Below are positions 24,925 through 34,155 of a stretch of DNA of 34,635 nt, piece by piece. The notes beneath the pieces were generated by a model, which was not told the DNA's origin, searched no databases, and was given only the letters and a program-made list of their open reading frames with translations. Made by a program: the position numbers and the translations under genes. Each line of letters starts with the position of its first letter. Position 1 is the stretch's first letter. The stretch comes from Akkermansia muciniphila (lineage in GTDB: Bacteria; Verrucomicrobiota; Verrucomicrobiia; Chthoniobacterales; Chthoniobacteraceae): contig CAMCYN010000011.1 in the NCBI GenBank assembly GCA_945883955.1, positions 1 through 34,635 on the forward strand. The letters are read 5' to 3'.

Positions 24925-27924
24925 CTACTTCGCGGGGGCGAATGCCTTGTCCTGCGGGTTTCCTCCGCTGAACAGGTACGCAATCAGATCCAGGACCTCA
25001 TCTGGTCCGAGCATGTTGATCATGCCGGGAGGCATTGGCGAAATGCCGTATTCCTTCCGGGACGCAACATCCGCAACGGCCACCTGAACTGTGGCGTCCG
25101 GGGCGAACGGGTTCGTCATCACGAGGTACTTTCCATTTTCCTCGGCCAGTACGCGTCCGATGACCACCGAGCCGTCCTTCCTCTCGATCTCCTGGAAGGC
25201 ATACAGGTCGCTGATCACCTTGGACGGCTCCACGATGCTTTCGGCCAGGTCACGGATGCTGTAGCGGTTTCCGGCTCCAGTCAGATCCGGCCCGATGTTT
25301 CCTCCGTCATTGTTGAAGTGATGGCAGGTGGCGCATTGGGTCGTGGTGTACATGGCCTTCCCTGTTTCAAAGTTGCGGTCTTTGAGACCGCCTTTAGCCA
25401 GCTCGACGATGTCGTCGACGGAGTAGGCTTTTCCGGGGCCTTTTGGCATCACCAGATTGGCCATCTGGACGGCTGGTTTCTTGGAGAGCTCGTCCAAAGC
25501 GGCCCGTTCGGTGGCGTCGGTGACTTTCTCCAGAGCTTCGGTGCGAATGTTCTGGATGAATTTAGCGAAACTGTTGCCACCTTTCCATGGGGTCGTTTTT
25601 GGGAACCAGCTAAAGAACGACTTGTGGAGTTCCGGAGTCCAGCCAGAGGTCGCGTTTCGCAAGGTATACGCAAAGGCGATCTGTTGCTTGTTCGGGCGGC
25701 TGCCCGAGGTCGCTTTGAAAGCGGTGGCATATCCGTCATTTCTGGCGAGCAGTTCGGCGGAGGCGATGTCCTCGTGGTCGTCCCCGAGTGTCTGCATCAT
25801 TGCAACGGCTTTGGAGACCACCGTTGGTGAATCCAGGAAGACGAGCAACTGAAGCAGTTCGCGGTTTTCGTACGCGTCTTTCTGCGGAAAGAGCGGGTCG
25901 AGTTGTTTAGCCAGCTTGGCGCAGACTTCTGCGGAGGGTTTGCCCATGCGGGTGAAGGCCAGCTGCCAGGCTCGCAGGAGCGGTAAACGCAAAGAGACGT
26001 CGATCTTTTTGTAATCCAGACGACTCAGCGCTCCAATGAGCTTGGGTTGCAGGCTCGCATCGCCCACACGCGCCAGGGCGATGAGCGCTTCAATGGCGGC
26101 CTGCGGATTGGTTTCCGCGAGCGCCCTCTCGCTCCAGGATGCAGCGGGTTGTTTTTCGATGGCGACACGCGCCGCAAAACGCAGGAACCGGTCATTGCTC
26201 GAAAGATGCGGCCAGGCTTTGGCGACGGCCTCAGGCCCGGTTCCATCCACGTGGAGCGCTTCCATTTCCCTGCGCAATTTGGCTTCGGCCGGCAGGACGT
26301 CGGGCTGCGCGGGTGCCGTGGATTCAGATCCTGTATAAGTCAGCCGGTACAGGGCCGCCTGATTCCGGCGGCCGCCGATGGCAAAGTACATCGCGCCGTC
26401 CTGAGGACGGATGACAACATCGGTGAGGGAGAGCGGCTTTCCCGTAACGAACTCTTCCTTAACCGCTTTGTATCCAGCTCCATCAGGGGTCAAGTGGATG
26501 GCGTACATCGTGCCGTAGGTCCAGTCGTTTCCGAAGATGGCCTTTTGGTATTTAGCGGGGAACTTGGCTCCGATGCCGGAACTCACCCCCGTGGGGCTGC
26601 CTGGGCCGATGTCGATGGTCGCCGGGAGGCTGTCGGGATAATACGAAGGCCATTTGCCAGCACCGCTACGCCAACCGAAGTCGCCGCCGCTCGGAGCCTG
26701 GTTGAAACGCGTGGGGCGGTACCAGGGCGATCCGATGTCCCATTCCATGTCGGCATCGTAGGAGAAGATGTCTCCGTTGATGTTGAAGGTGAAATCGAAC
26801 TCGTTGCGGAATCCGGTGCAGAACATTTCCAGATTCTTGCCGTCGGGATCAATTTTCACGATGTACCCGCCCGGGGCCAGAATGCCTTTGGCATGGCCGT
26901 TGGCGTCCCACAGACGGGGCAGCAGATGGTCTTCTGACCAAGCTTGTGCACCACGCACATGGTCGATTCGGGCCGGAGGTTTGGTGTGGTTTCCGGCGCA
27001 GAAGAAGAGTGATTTGCCGTCGGGCGAAACCTGGAAGCTGTGCGGGCCGTGTTCGCCTGAACCGTCGAGCGGCACGATGAGTTCCGCTTTATCAAACTGG
27101 TCGTCGCCCTTGGTGTCGGTGAGCCGGAAGACACCTTTCTGCGGGCCTTCGCCCACCATGACGTAGAGGCTGTTGAATGCGTAGATTAGCCCGTGGATCC
27201 CTTTGACGTCGGTCTTGAGCGTCTCGACTTTGGTGGCGGCTTCGGCATCCGGAGCGTTGGCCGGAGCGGGCGTAATGCGGTAAATGCCGCCGTATTGATC
27301 GGCACCGAGCAGACGTCCTTTGGAGTCTACGGTTAATGCCACCCAGGAGCCCTGTTCGAGCTTGGGCACGCGGTAGAGCAGTTCGACTTTGAAGTCCTTT
27401 GGAACGTGGATGTCCCCGGGCTGGGTTACGACTGGGGGAAAGAGGCTCAGCACGTCGTTGCTGCTGTGGTATTTACCCGATTGCGCTGCGGATATGGGCG
27501 ATGAGGCGGCTTTGCCGGAACCGGTCACCTGCCAGTCGTCGCCGGTTTCCACCAGTTGCTTGGATCCGTCGGCGAGCTCGATGGTGAGTTGAGCTACGGC
27601 ACGTGGGTGACCGGCCTTGGCCTCTGTGGCGGAAATGACGAGTACGTTTTTGCCTGGTTTCAACTCGGCACCTACATCGAAGCGCGCCGGAGTAGCTCCG
27701 AGGATGTTGCCGTTGAGTGTGGCGGTTCCGTTTTTGGTGGCGGCTACCTTGAGCGTGGCCGATTTCACGGGACCGGTTACTTCGAATTCCCGGGTGAATG
27801 TGACGTTGTTGGCTTCCAACGTCTTGGGGGCTGTGACCCAGAAGAGTTCCGCTTTAAGGGACAGCGGAGCGAGCAGGCACAGAATGGAAGCGGACAGTGC
27901 GGAGTGTAGTATGGGGGGCTTCAT
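24925..27924 (-). CDS. PVC-type membrane-bound dehydrogenase/haem-binding protein
   Basis: A 999-residue exported protein. The start chosen at 27924 gives a signal peptide ('MKPPILHSALSASILCLLAP', cleavage near LKA-EL, about residue 25). An N-terminal beta-sandwich (about 25-155) precedes a sugar/sorbosone-dehydrogenase-like beta-propeller (about 165-550; 'FKVELLYRVPKLEQGSWVAL', 'HGPHSFQVSPDGKSLFF', 'GFRNEFDFTFNINGDIFSYDAD', 'DVVIRPQDGAMYFA'), then an alpha-helical HEAT-like region (about 570-840) and a C-terminal cytochrome c domain with CATCH (864-868) and 'GPDLTGAG'. A candidate axial Met is in 'SPMPPGMINML' (about 962-972). This matches the 'putative membrane-bound dehydrogenase' plus PVC haem-binding families, which are expanded in planctomycetes and verrucomicrobia and presumed to act in periplasmic sugar oxidation. 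The substrate is unknown. Confidence 0.88.
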   Translation of the reverse strand: MKPPILHSALSASILCLLAPLSLKAELFWVTAPKTLEANNVTFTREFEVTGPVKSATLKVAATKNGTATLNGNILGATPARFDVGAELKPGKNVLVISATEAKAGHPRAVAQLTIELADGSKQLVETGDDWQVTGSGKAASSPISAAQSGKYHSSNDVLSLFPPVVTQPGDIHVPKDFKVELLYRVPKLEQGSWVALTVDSKGRLLGADQYGGIYRITPAPANAPDAEAATKVETLKTDVKGIHGLIYAFNSLYVMVGEGPQKGVFRLTDTKGDDQFDKAELIVPLDGSGEHGPHSFQVSPDGKSLFFCAGNHTKPPARIDHVRGAQAWSEDHLLPRLWDANGHAKGILAPGGYIVKIDPDGKNLEMFCTGFRNEFDFTFNINGDIFSYDADMEWDIGSPWYRPTRFNQAPSGGDFGWRSGAGKWPSYYPDSLPATIDIGPGSPTGVSSGIGAKFPAKYQKAIFGNDWTYGTMYAIHLTPDGAGYKAVKEEFVTGKPLSLTDVVIRPQDGAMYFAIGGRRNQAALYRLTYTGSESTAPAQPDVLPAEAKLRREMEALHVDGTGPEAVAKAWPHLSSNDRFLRFAARVAIEKQPAASWSERALAETNPQAAIEALIALARVGDASLQPKLIGALSRLDYKKIDVSLRLPLLRAWQLAFTRMGKPSAEVCAKLAKQLDPLFPQKDAYENRELLQLLVFLDSPTVVSKAVAMMQTLGDDHEDIASAELLARNDGYATAFKATSGSRPNKQQIAFAYTLRNATSGWTPELHKSFFSWFPKTTPWKGGNSFAKFIQNIRTEALEKVTDATERAALDELSKKPAVQMANLVMPKGPGKAYSVDDIVELAKGGLKDRNFETGKAMYTTTQCATCHHFNNDGGNIGPDLTGAGNRYSIRDLAESIVEPSKVISDLYAFQEIERKDGSVVIGRVLAEENGKYLVMTNPFAPDATVQVAVADVASRKEYGISPMPPGMINMLGPDEVLDLIAYLFSGGNPQDKAFAPAK

Positions 27925-28034
27925 ATTGAGGGCAGCGAGATGACCTTTTGAGGAAACGGTTCTTAGGGCCAATTGGAAGGGCTTCTTTTGAAGGGTTTTG
28001 AATGCCCAAAATGAGCGTCCAGTCTTTCGACCAG

Positions 28035-28733
28035 TTAGGGAAGTAGCAGGATTGTGAGCCGTTTGGGGCCGTGGGCACCTAGCACCAAAATCCGTTCGAT
28101 GTCGCCAGTGCGACTGGGACCGGTGATGAATGAAATCATACTCGGGTAATCATCGCGGTATTTGGCGGCCAGCGTGGCGTAGGCCTCGGTCAGATCCGTC
28201 AAAATCTGGCTGCGGCGTGCGATGACGATGTGATGCGGGGGCAGCACACTCAGCACCCGGCCGCCAGAGCTGGGGCCGGTGACACATACCGAACCGGTCT
28301 GGGCGACAAGCAGTTCACATTCGGTCAGGCCAGCATCGGACGCTTCGAGTGCGTCTTTGTCGTAGCCCTCGTCGACAAAAAGGCGGGTTAATGCCGCCGG
28401 CAGCCGGGATTCGAGCGCCGAGGTGAGGCTGCCACGGTGCAGCCCGAGCGTCTTCCAGCCACCTTCCGTGGCGAGCGTCGTCAGGTGAGCCGCGGCGGCG
28501 TCCATGTCGGCACAAACGACGAGTTCGCTTTTAAGCGTTTCGCACAGACGGGAGAACAGGGCGAAACGTTCATCGAGGCTCGGGCCGACGGGGGGCAGCC
28601 ATTCGCGGAAATGAGCCGTGGTGGGCTCGCCTCCTGCCGAACGTTCTGCGGGATGTTTCAAGGGGGCGGGCACACGCAGTGCCTCACGGATCCGGCCTAA
28701 AACAGCTTCACGGTCACCGGTGGATGGGGTCAT
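28035..28733 (-). CDS. lutC: L-lactate oxidation subunit LutC (LUD domain)
   Basis: A 232-residue protein of the LUD/YkgG family, one of three subunits of the iron-sulfur L-lactate dehydrogenase LutABC. Family features are 'LGRIREAL' at the N-terminus, 'LTECELLVAQTGSVCVTGPSSGGRVLSVLPPHHIVI' in the middle and 'ISFITGPSRTGDIERILVLGAHGPKRLTILLLP' at the end ('GPS.T.DIE..lv.G.HGP' is diagnostic). The ATG at 28733 overlaps the lutB stop by four bases (ATGA); a longer in-frame ORF to 28949 would lie within lutB and was rejected. Third gene of lutABC. Confidence 0.92.
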   Translation of the reverse strand: MTPSTGDREAVLGRIREALRVPAPLKHPAERSAGGEPTTAHFREWLPPVGPSLDERFALFSRLCETLKSELVVCADMDAAAAHLTTLATEGGWKTLGLHRGSLTSALESRLPAALTRLFVDEGYDKDALEASDAGLTECELLVAQTGSVCVTGPSSGGRVLSVLPPHHIVIARRSQILTDLTEAYATLAAKYRDDYPSMISFITGPSRTGDIERILVLGAHGPKRLTILLLP

Positions 28734-30160
28734 TTGGAGCCTCCTGATTTTTGAGCCTGATGCTTCTGGAATTGGGAGCGGAAGGAACTCGGAGCCGCCG
28801 CCGGGAAATCTCGCGTGCTGGTCCATGCGATCATGGGATCCAGCGCCGTTCCCTCGACGAGCGGATGGAGCAGGGAGCCGAGCGGAGCGAACCTGGTGGC
28901 CAAGCGATACAGTGCCGGTCGGCGCATCAGGAAGGTAAATGCTTTCCACAATAGGCTTTCACCGGGCGCGGGTTTTTCTGCGGCTGCATTCCGGCGGTTG
29001 TGGAGTAGGTGGTGGTGAATATCGATGCCGACAGGACAGGTCTCCGTGCACGCGCCACAAAGCGAGGAAGCTCCGGAGAGATGTTTCCAATCCTGGAGTC
29101 CACGGAAGTGTGGGGTAATCACCGAGCCGATGGGGCCTTGATAGGTGGTGCCGTAGGTATGGCCGCCGATGTTTTTGAAGATTGGGCACACGTTCAGACA
29201 GGCGCCACACCGGATACAGTGCAGGGCGTCCCGCTGTTCGGGATCGGCCAGGAGTCGGGTGCGGTGATTGTCGAGCAACACGACGTGGAACTCGTCGGGT
29301 CCGTCGTTTTCGCCGGGTTGGCGTGGGCCGCCGTACATGGAGTTGTACCCGGTCAGGTGTTGCCCGGTGCCGGCCGTCGCGAGCATGGGCAAAAGCAGCG
29401 CCAGATCTCCCAGACGCGGCACGACCTTTTCAATGCCGACCAGAGCCACGTGGATCTTGGGGACCCCCACGGTGAGCCTCGCATTACCTTCATTCTCGGT
29501 GATGGAGATCATGCCCGTATCGGCCACGATGAAGTTGGCGCCTGAGATGCCCATGTCGGCTTCGACATAAGTGCGACGCAGCACCCGGCGGGCGATCATG
29601 GTGAGTTCCTCGGGGCTGTTGGTTTTGGCCGTACCGAGTTCCTTGTGGAAAAGATCGCTGATTTCGTCCCGCCGCAAGTGCATACACGGGAATACGAAAT
29701 GGTAGGGCGCCTCGCCTTTGAGCTGCTGGATGAATTCCCCCAGATCGCTCTCCACAACCCCGAACCCTTCGGCCACCAGCGCGTCGTTGAGGTGGATTTC
29801 CTCCCCTGTCATGGCCTTGGATTTAACAATGGCGCGGACGTTCTTGGCCTTGGCGAGCTGAATGATGTAATCCCGAGCCTGCTGGCTGTTACTGGCCCAA
29901 AACACCTTGCCGCCGCGGGCCGTGAACTTGCGTTCAAACTCTTCCAGGTACTGGTCGAGATGATTGACGGCCTCGTGTTTGATGGTGGAGGCGGCCGACC
30001 GGGCTGCTTTCCAGTCGGTGAAAGTCGCCCCGGTTCGGTCGCGGGCGCTTTGATAATTCTGGAGGGCGTTCCGGACCGCCGTGCGGCGCGGGGCGTCGCT
30101 TGTGGTCCGGTCAGCGTCCTCCTGGAACTGATTACGTGCGGGGGAAGTAAAGGAGCTCAT
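28730..30160 (-). CDS. lutB: L-lactate oxidation iron-sulfur subunit LutB
   Basis: A 476-residue LUD-domain protein with two cysteine clusters for [4Fe-4S] centres: CIRCGACLNVCP (Cys315, 318, 321, 325) and CGACTETCP (Cys368, 371, 375), each completed by further residues. The N-terminal LUD part includes 'KVFWASNSQQARDYI', 'VKSKAMTGEEIHLN', 'EADMGISGANFIVADTGMI' and 'ENEGNARLT', all typical of LutB. With LutA and LutC it oxidises L-lactate to pyruvate at the cytoplasmic side, feeding electrons to the respiratory chain. The ATG at 30160 overlaps the lutA stop (ATGA), so it was preferred over a start at 30193. Length fits the family (about 470-480). Confidence 0.94.
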   Translation of the reverse strand: MSSFTSPARNQFQEDADRTTSDAPRRTAVRNALQNYQSARDRTGATFTDWKAARSAASTIKHEAVNHLDQYLEEFERKFTARGGKVFWASNSQQARDYIIQLAKAKNVRAIVKSKAMTGEEIHLNDALVAEGFGVVESDLGEFIQQLKGEAPYHFVFPCMHLRRDEISDLFHKELGTAKTNSPEELTMIARRVLRRTYVEADMGISGANFIVADTGMISITENEGNARLTVGVPKIHVALVGIEKVVPRLGDLALLLPMLATAGTGQHLTGYNSMYGGPRQPGENDGPDEFHVVLLDNHRTRLLADPEQRDALHCIRCGACLNVCPIFKNIGGHTYGTTYQGPIGSVITPHFRGLQDWKHLSGASSLCGACTETCPVGIDIHHHLLHNRRNAAAEKPAPGESLLWKAFTFLMRRPALYRLATRFAPLGSLLHPLVEGTALDPMIAWTSTRDFPAAAPSSFRSQFQKHQAQKSGGSK

Positions 30161-30873
30161 TGCTGGACGAGAACTTCGGCGAGGTGGAGGCACTTGACGG
30201 TACCGACATTGCGATTAAGCCAGCCGCCAATTTGCATCAGGCAACTGGAGTCATTGCTGATGACGTAATCAGCCTTGGTTTCGCAGATGGAGTTACATTT
30301 CACCTCGGCCATAGCCGTGGAGATTTGGGGATATTTGACGGCGAAAGTGCCGCCAAAACCGCAGCAGGTTTCAGCCTCGGTCATCTCGACCAGTTCGAGC
30401 CCTTTTACGTGGCTGAGCAGTTCGCGCGGAGGCAGTTTGGTGCCCAGTTCACGCAAGCCGTGGCATCCGTCGTGGAAAGTGGCCCGGCCTTCGAAGCGCG
30501 CTCCGACATCCTTGACGCCCAGTTTGTTGACCAAAAATTCCGAGAACTCCCAGGTTTTAGCCGCGAGGTTTTTGGCTTCGGCCTCCTGTTCGTGGCCGTG
30601 GAAGAGTTCGGGATAAAACACCTTCATCATCGCTCCGCAGGAACCGGAGCCTGAAACGATGACGTCGGCGTCTTTGAAGGCTTTAAGCTGGTTGGTCGCC
30701 ACCGATCGGGCTTCATCCCAGTAACCGGAGTTGAAGGGCGGCTGGCCGCAGCAGGTCTGGCCTTCGGGAACGTCCACTGAGTGCCCTAGACGTTCGAGGA
30801 TGCGCACCATGGACATGCCGACGTTTGGATAAAGCGAGTCGATGAAACAGGGTATAAACAGTGAAACGCGCAT
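30157..30873 (-). CDS. lutA: L-lactate oxidation subunit LutA (CCG domain)
   Basis: A 238-residue protein with two cysteine-rich CCG domains: 'VPEGQTCCGQPPFNSGY' with the earlier 'FIPCFID', and 'FHDGCHGLRELG' with 'EAETCCGFGGTFAVKYP'. The same domain binds iron-sulfur clusters in heterodisulfide reductase and glycolate oxidase GlcF. The start at 30873 gives the family-typical 'MRVSLFIPCFIDSLYPNVG'. First gene of lutABC, with four-base overlaps throughout, so the three subunits are translationally coupled. No Shine-Dalgarno: the ATG follows CTAAGCCTCCC. A hairpin at 30912-30947 lies upstream. Confidence 0.94.
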   Translation of the reverse strand: MRVSLFIPCFIDSLYPNVGMSMVRILERLGHSVDVPEGQTCCGQPPFNSGYWDEARSVATNQLKAFKDADVIVSGSGSCGAMMKVFYPELFHGHEQEAEAKNLAAKTWEFSEFLVNKLGVKDVGARFEGRATFHDGCHGLRELGTKLPPRELLSHVKGLELVEMTEAETCCGFGGTFAVKYPQISTAMAEVKCNSICETKADYVISNDSSCLMQIGGWLNRNVGTVKCLHLAEVLVQQ

Positions 30874-30911
30874 GGGAGGCTTAGGGAGAAGAAGCGATTC
30901 TTGAAACATGA

Positions 30912-30947
30912 ACCGCCCTGCCGGGACTAGCAATCCCGTAGGGCGGT
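30912..30947 (-). terminator. Terminator-like hairpin between the DUF1553 gene and lutA
   Basis: ACCGCCCT (30912-30919) pairs with AGGGCGGT (30940-30947), and CGGGA (30922-30926) with TCCCG (30934-30938), separated by a small internal loop. On the minus strand it follows the DUF1549/DUF1553 stop by about 50 bases and is followed by TCATGTTT, a weak T-tail. It lies about 39 bases upstream of the lutA ATG, so it could also shape the lut leader. Confidence 0.55.
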
Positions 30948-30997
30948 CAAATGTGCCGGCGGAAACCAGGTCCGCTTCGGATTGTCGACGGGGCAGG

Positions 30998-33900
30998 TTA
31001 GTTCAAATAGGCCGCTTCGTTACAGAACATGAGTGCCTGGACCAACGTTTCCCACGGCGACAGGGTGGCCCGCTGCACGAGCTCCCCGTCGTTGACGACG
31101 GCTTTATTTTTACCGTCCCCATTCTGATCCCGTTTGAGTTGGGCCTCGGCTTGTTTCATGGCTTTGACAACTCCCTCGGAGGTCGCCGCGGCGACCCCTG
31201 CCTGCATTTTCGCCTCTTCCTGCAGGAAGTTCATGGCCATATCGAACTCCGCTTTGCTCGGAGTTCTTTGAAGCACGATCTGGAACACCGCCATGATCCC
31301 GGCCCGGGAGTTCTTCTGGTTTACAACCGCTTCGATCACCTCAGGACGTTTGACCACCTTTTGCGCAATCCCGACGGTGAAGGGGCTGTTCATCAGGAAG
31401 AGCGCCTGTTGGGGCACGATCGTGGAGGTACGTTTGGTGTTGGGCTCCAGAGGTGTGGCCATGTCGAACTGCAAGAGCAGATCCGGCACGTTGGCCCGGT
31501 CGACGTATCCGTAAACCGAGCGCCGGTACGAATACGGCTCGGTGACGAGGTTCACCGCGGGCCCGTACAGGGTCTTGTCCATCGTGCCGCCCATCGAAAG
31601 CAGAGAATCCCGGAAGGCCTCGAAATCGAGTCTGCGGACGTTTGACCGCCACAGCAGACTGTTGCTCGCGTCCTGATCCTTCTGACGGCTCATGTGCGGG
31701 CTGCGGCTGCTCTGTTGGTAAACATTGGAAAGCATGATGGCTTTATGCAGTCCTTTTACCGACCAACCGGGCTTGCTCTGTCCGTAGTCGTCCGTGAACC
31801 AGGAGGTCAGGAAGTCGAGTAACTCGGGGTGGCTGGGTTTACCCGCCTGATTCCCCAGGTCGTCCGGCGTGCGCACCAGGCCTTCGCCAAAGTGGTATAT
31901 CCAGACTCGGTTGACCATGACGCGGGCCGTGAGCGGGTTGCCTTTGTCCGCGATAGCCTTGGCCATCTCATAGCGTCCGCTCCCATCCTTATACGGTGTG
32001 GGGGTCTCTCCGCCCGATAACACTTCCAGAAAGCGGCGGGGGACTATGGTGATTTTGTCGTCCCCTTTGGGCTTGTTCCCACGAGGATAAATGGGCGAGT
32101 CGACCGGCTTGGGCAGATCTTCCAGAACCATGGCACGAACTGGGCCGCCTCGGGTGGTCAGCTTGAGTTCGTTGATTTTGTTCACCCCGGAACGTCTTTC
32201 GAGCTGTCCGCCCAGCACCAGGCCCCAGGTCCGGATTTGATCCTGCAGACGCGGCACATTGCTTATTTCCGCTCCCGAAACCAACCCTAAGGGAAAGGTC
32301 GCCAGTTCCATCAGGGGTTTGTCTGGCGCTTTGCTGAGATCGGTCTGTGGAGAGGCGATTTTTTTGAAAATGCCGCCCCGTTCCAGGTCGGTTCTCGGAT
32401 CCGCCCTGGGATCCACCTTGGCGCCGACCACCGGATCGATGGTGTCCCGGCAGAACTTCTCAAATAATACCGCCGCCATCCGAATGTCGTCCGGGAGGGT
32501 GCCTGCCTTGTTCAGGAAATCCAGGACCAGGGGATTGTATTTGTCCCCCTTGGACTTGCCCGAAAGCATGTCCTTGAGGCCCTGTTCGCGGTTCTCCTTA
32601 AGGGTGGCTAGCTTGATAAACGGCCCCCACACTGGGTCCCTCGGGTTGACGTGTCGCGAGAGATGGTCGCCGATGAAGCGGCCATCGAGTTTGTTGGCCG
32701 TCACAATGGCGTCTGCGCGTTTCTTCCCCTCCAGATCGTCTCTCTGGCGGAGGAAATAGGCGGACTCAAAATAAGCTGCGGCATTGGCGCGAAGTCGGGC
32801 CCCTTCTTCCCGCTGCATCTGGAAGACTGTCGCAAAAGCCTTCTTTTCCAAAGCCTCCAGCTTTTGGGTGAAATCCTGATACTCTTTCGAGTTCGGATCG
32901 CCGCCGATCACCGGACCTTCGCGGGGTTCCACCGTACTCGCGAACACCCCTTTCATCGCATAATAGTCCGACTGCTTGATAGGGTCGAACTTGTGGTCGT
33001 GACAGCGGGCACAAGCCAGGGTCAGCCCCAGAAAGCCACGACCGACCACGTCGATGCGGTCGTTAATGACATCGTCCTTGTCGTTGAAACGCTGGCCGAC
33101 GGTCAGGAATCCGAGCGCGGCGAGGTTTTCCTTGGGGTTGTCGGGGATTTTATCGGCGGCGAGCTGGTTAAGGATGAACTGGTCATAAGGCAGGTCCTCG
33201 TTAATGGAGGAAATGACCCAGTCGCGGTAGGCCCAGGCGTAGGCGTACCGGTAATCAAAACCCTGCATGTTCCCCACCGAACCAGTCGTGTCGGAGTAAC
33301 GGGCGGTGTCCAGCCAGTGACGCGCCCAGCGTTCGCCATAGGCCGGATCGGCCAGAAGCTGGTCGACTACTTTTTCAAAGGCGTTGGCCGACTGGTCATT
33401 GGTGAAATCCCGGATTTGCTTCGGACTGGGCGGGATCCCTATGAGATCGAAATATGCGCGGCGCAACAGCGCCTCCTTTTTCCGGCGACGTTCCTCATCG
33501 CTGCCGCTCTCGGGCGGATCCCCCGGCAGCATGTCTTTCTCCTCCAGCTTGGCCAAAACGAACTTGTCGATGGACGTTTTGCACCAGGCCGGATTTTTGA
33601 CCGCTGGAGTGGGCGGGCGGTTGACGGGCTGGAATGCCCAGTGATCTTTCTTGGTCACCTTCGGCCCCGTGGAGCCTTCGCGCGGATCTGGAGCGCCCAT
33701 GGTCACCCATTCCTTCAGGGCGGCGATCTGGTCGTCGCTGAGTTTCTTTTTGGGCGGCATCTGGGTGTCATCCACCCATTCCACAGCCTTGATCATGGCG
33801 CTGGCCTTGGCATCGCCCGCCTTCAGGATCACGCCGTTTTCGCCTCCTTTGAGCATGTCCTCCCTCGTATCCAAATTCAGCCCGCCTTTGACCTTGCCCT

Positions 33901-34075
33901 TCTCTGCGGAGTGACACTCCAAACAGTGATTGGCCAGGATAGGCCGGATTTTGTTCTCGAAAAAGTCGCGATGCTCCTGGGCTATTGGCGCTGGGGTGAC
34001 AGCTCCAAGGCTGACCGAGCCGGCTCCTGCAAGCATCACCGGGAAGGCTTGCAGGGAGAATTTGAAGGGATTCAT
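30998..34075 (-). CDS. Planctomycete-type cytochrome c / DUF1549 / DUF1553 protein
   Basis: A 1025-residue exported protein with the PSCyt1-DUF1549(PSCyt2)-DUF1553(PSD1) architecture. A signal peptide (about 1-25) precedes a cytochrome module with CLECH (Cys51, Cys54, His55) and 'MPPKKKLSDDQIAALKEWV' (axial Met). DUF1549 begins near 'SIDKFVLAKLE' and holds 'ARHWLDTARYSDT' and a second haem-type motif CARCH in 'TLACARCHDHKFDPI'. DUF1553 carries 'LTARVMVNRVWIYHFGEGLV', 'PSHPELLDFL' and 'QALFLMNS'. These proteins are hallmark multi-copy periplasmic proteins of PVC bacteria, usually beside a DUF1501 gene, as here. Their function is unproven; electron transfer coupled to polysaccharide breakdown is often suggested. 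The start was set at 34075 (MNPF...), preferred over 34096, to give a proper signal peptide. Confidence 0.92.
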   Translation of the reverse strand: MNPFKFSLQAFPVMLAGAGSVSLGAVTPAPIAQEHRDFFENKIRPILANHCLECHSAEKGKVKGGLNLDTREDMLKGGENGVILKAGDAKASAMIKAVEWVDDTQMPPKKKLSDDQIAALKEWVTMGAPDPREGSTGPKVTKKDHWAFQPVNRPPTPAVKNPAWCKTSIDKFVLAKLEEKDMLPGDPPESGSDEERRRKKEALLRRAYFDLIGIPPSPKQIRDFTNDQSANAFEKVVDQLLADPAYGERWARHWLDTARYSDTTGSVGNMQGFDYRYAYAWAYRDWVISSINEDLPYDQFILNQLAADKIPDNPKENLAALGFLTVGQRFNDKDDVINDRIDVVGRGFLGLTLACARCHDHKFDPIKQSDYYAMKGVFASTVEPREGPVIGGDPNSKEYQDFTQKLEALEKKAFATVFQMQREEGARLRANAAAYFESAYFLRQRDDLEGKKRADAIVTANKLDGRFIGDHLSRHVNPRDPVWGPFIKLATLKENREQGLKDMLSGKSKGDKYNPLVLDFLNKAGTLPDDIRMAAVLFEKFCRDTIDPVVGAKVDPRADPRTDLERGGIFKKIASPQTDLSKAPDKPLMELATFPLGLVSGAEISNVPRLQDQIRTWGLVLGGQLERRSGVNKINELKLTTRGGPVRAMVLEDLPKPVDSPIYPRGNKPKGDDKITIVPRRFLEVLSGGETPTPYKDGSGRYEMAKAIADKGNPLTARVMVNRVWIYHFGEGLVRTPDDLGNQAGKPSHPELLDFLTSWFTDDYGQSKPGWSVKGLHKAIMLSNVYQQSSRSPHMSRQKDQDASNSLLWRSNVRRLDFEAFRDSLLSMGGTMDKTLYGPAVNLVTEPYSYRRSVYGYVDRANVPDLLLQFDMATPLEPNTKRTSTIVPQQALFLMNSPFTVGIAQKVVKRPEVIEAVVNQKNSRAGIMAVFQIVLQRTPSKAEFDMAMNFLQEEAKMQAGVAAATSEGVVKAMKQAEAQLKRDQNGDGKNKAVVNDGELVQRATLSPWETLVQALMFCNEAAYLN

Positions 34076-34155
34076 GGGAGTTCTGGGGGGAACCAAGAGG
34101 GGGGAACCGGGGGATTTCTCCAGGAAAGAGTGAGAGGGGGGGCGCAGGGCCCCGC

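Noticed and set aside
24916-25830. 304-residue plus-strand open frame, and similar long frames at 26047-26937 and 15201-16139
   Set aside because: Antisense shadows of the PVC dehydrogenase and tamA genes; no start signals and no family features.
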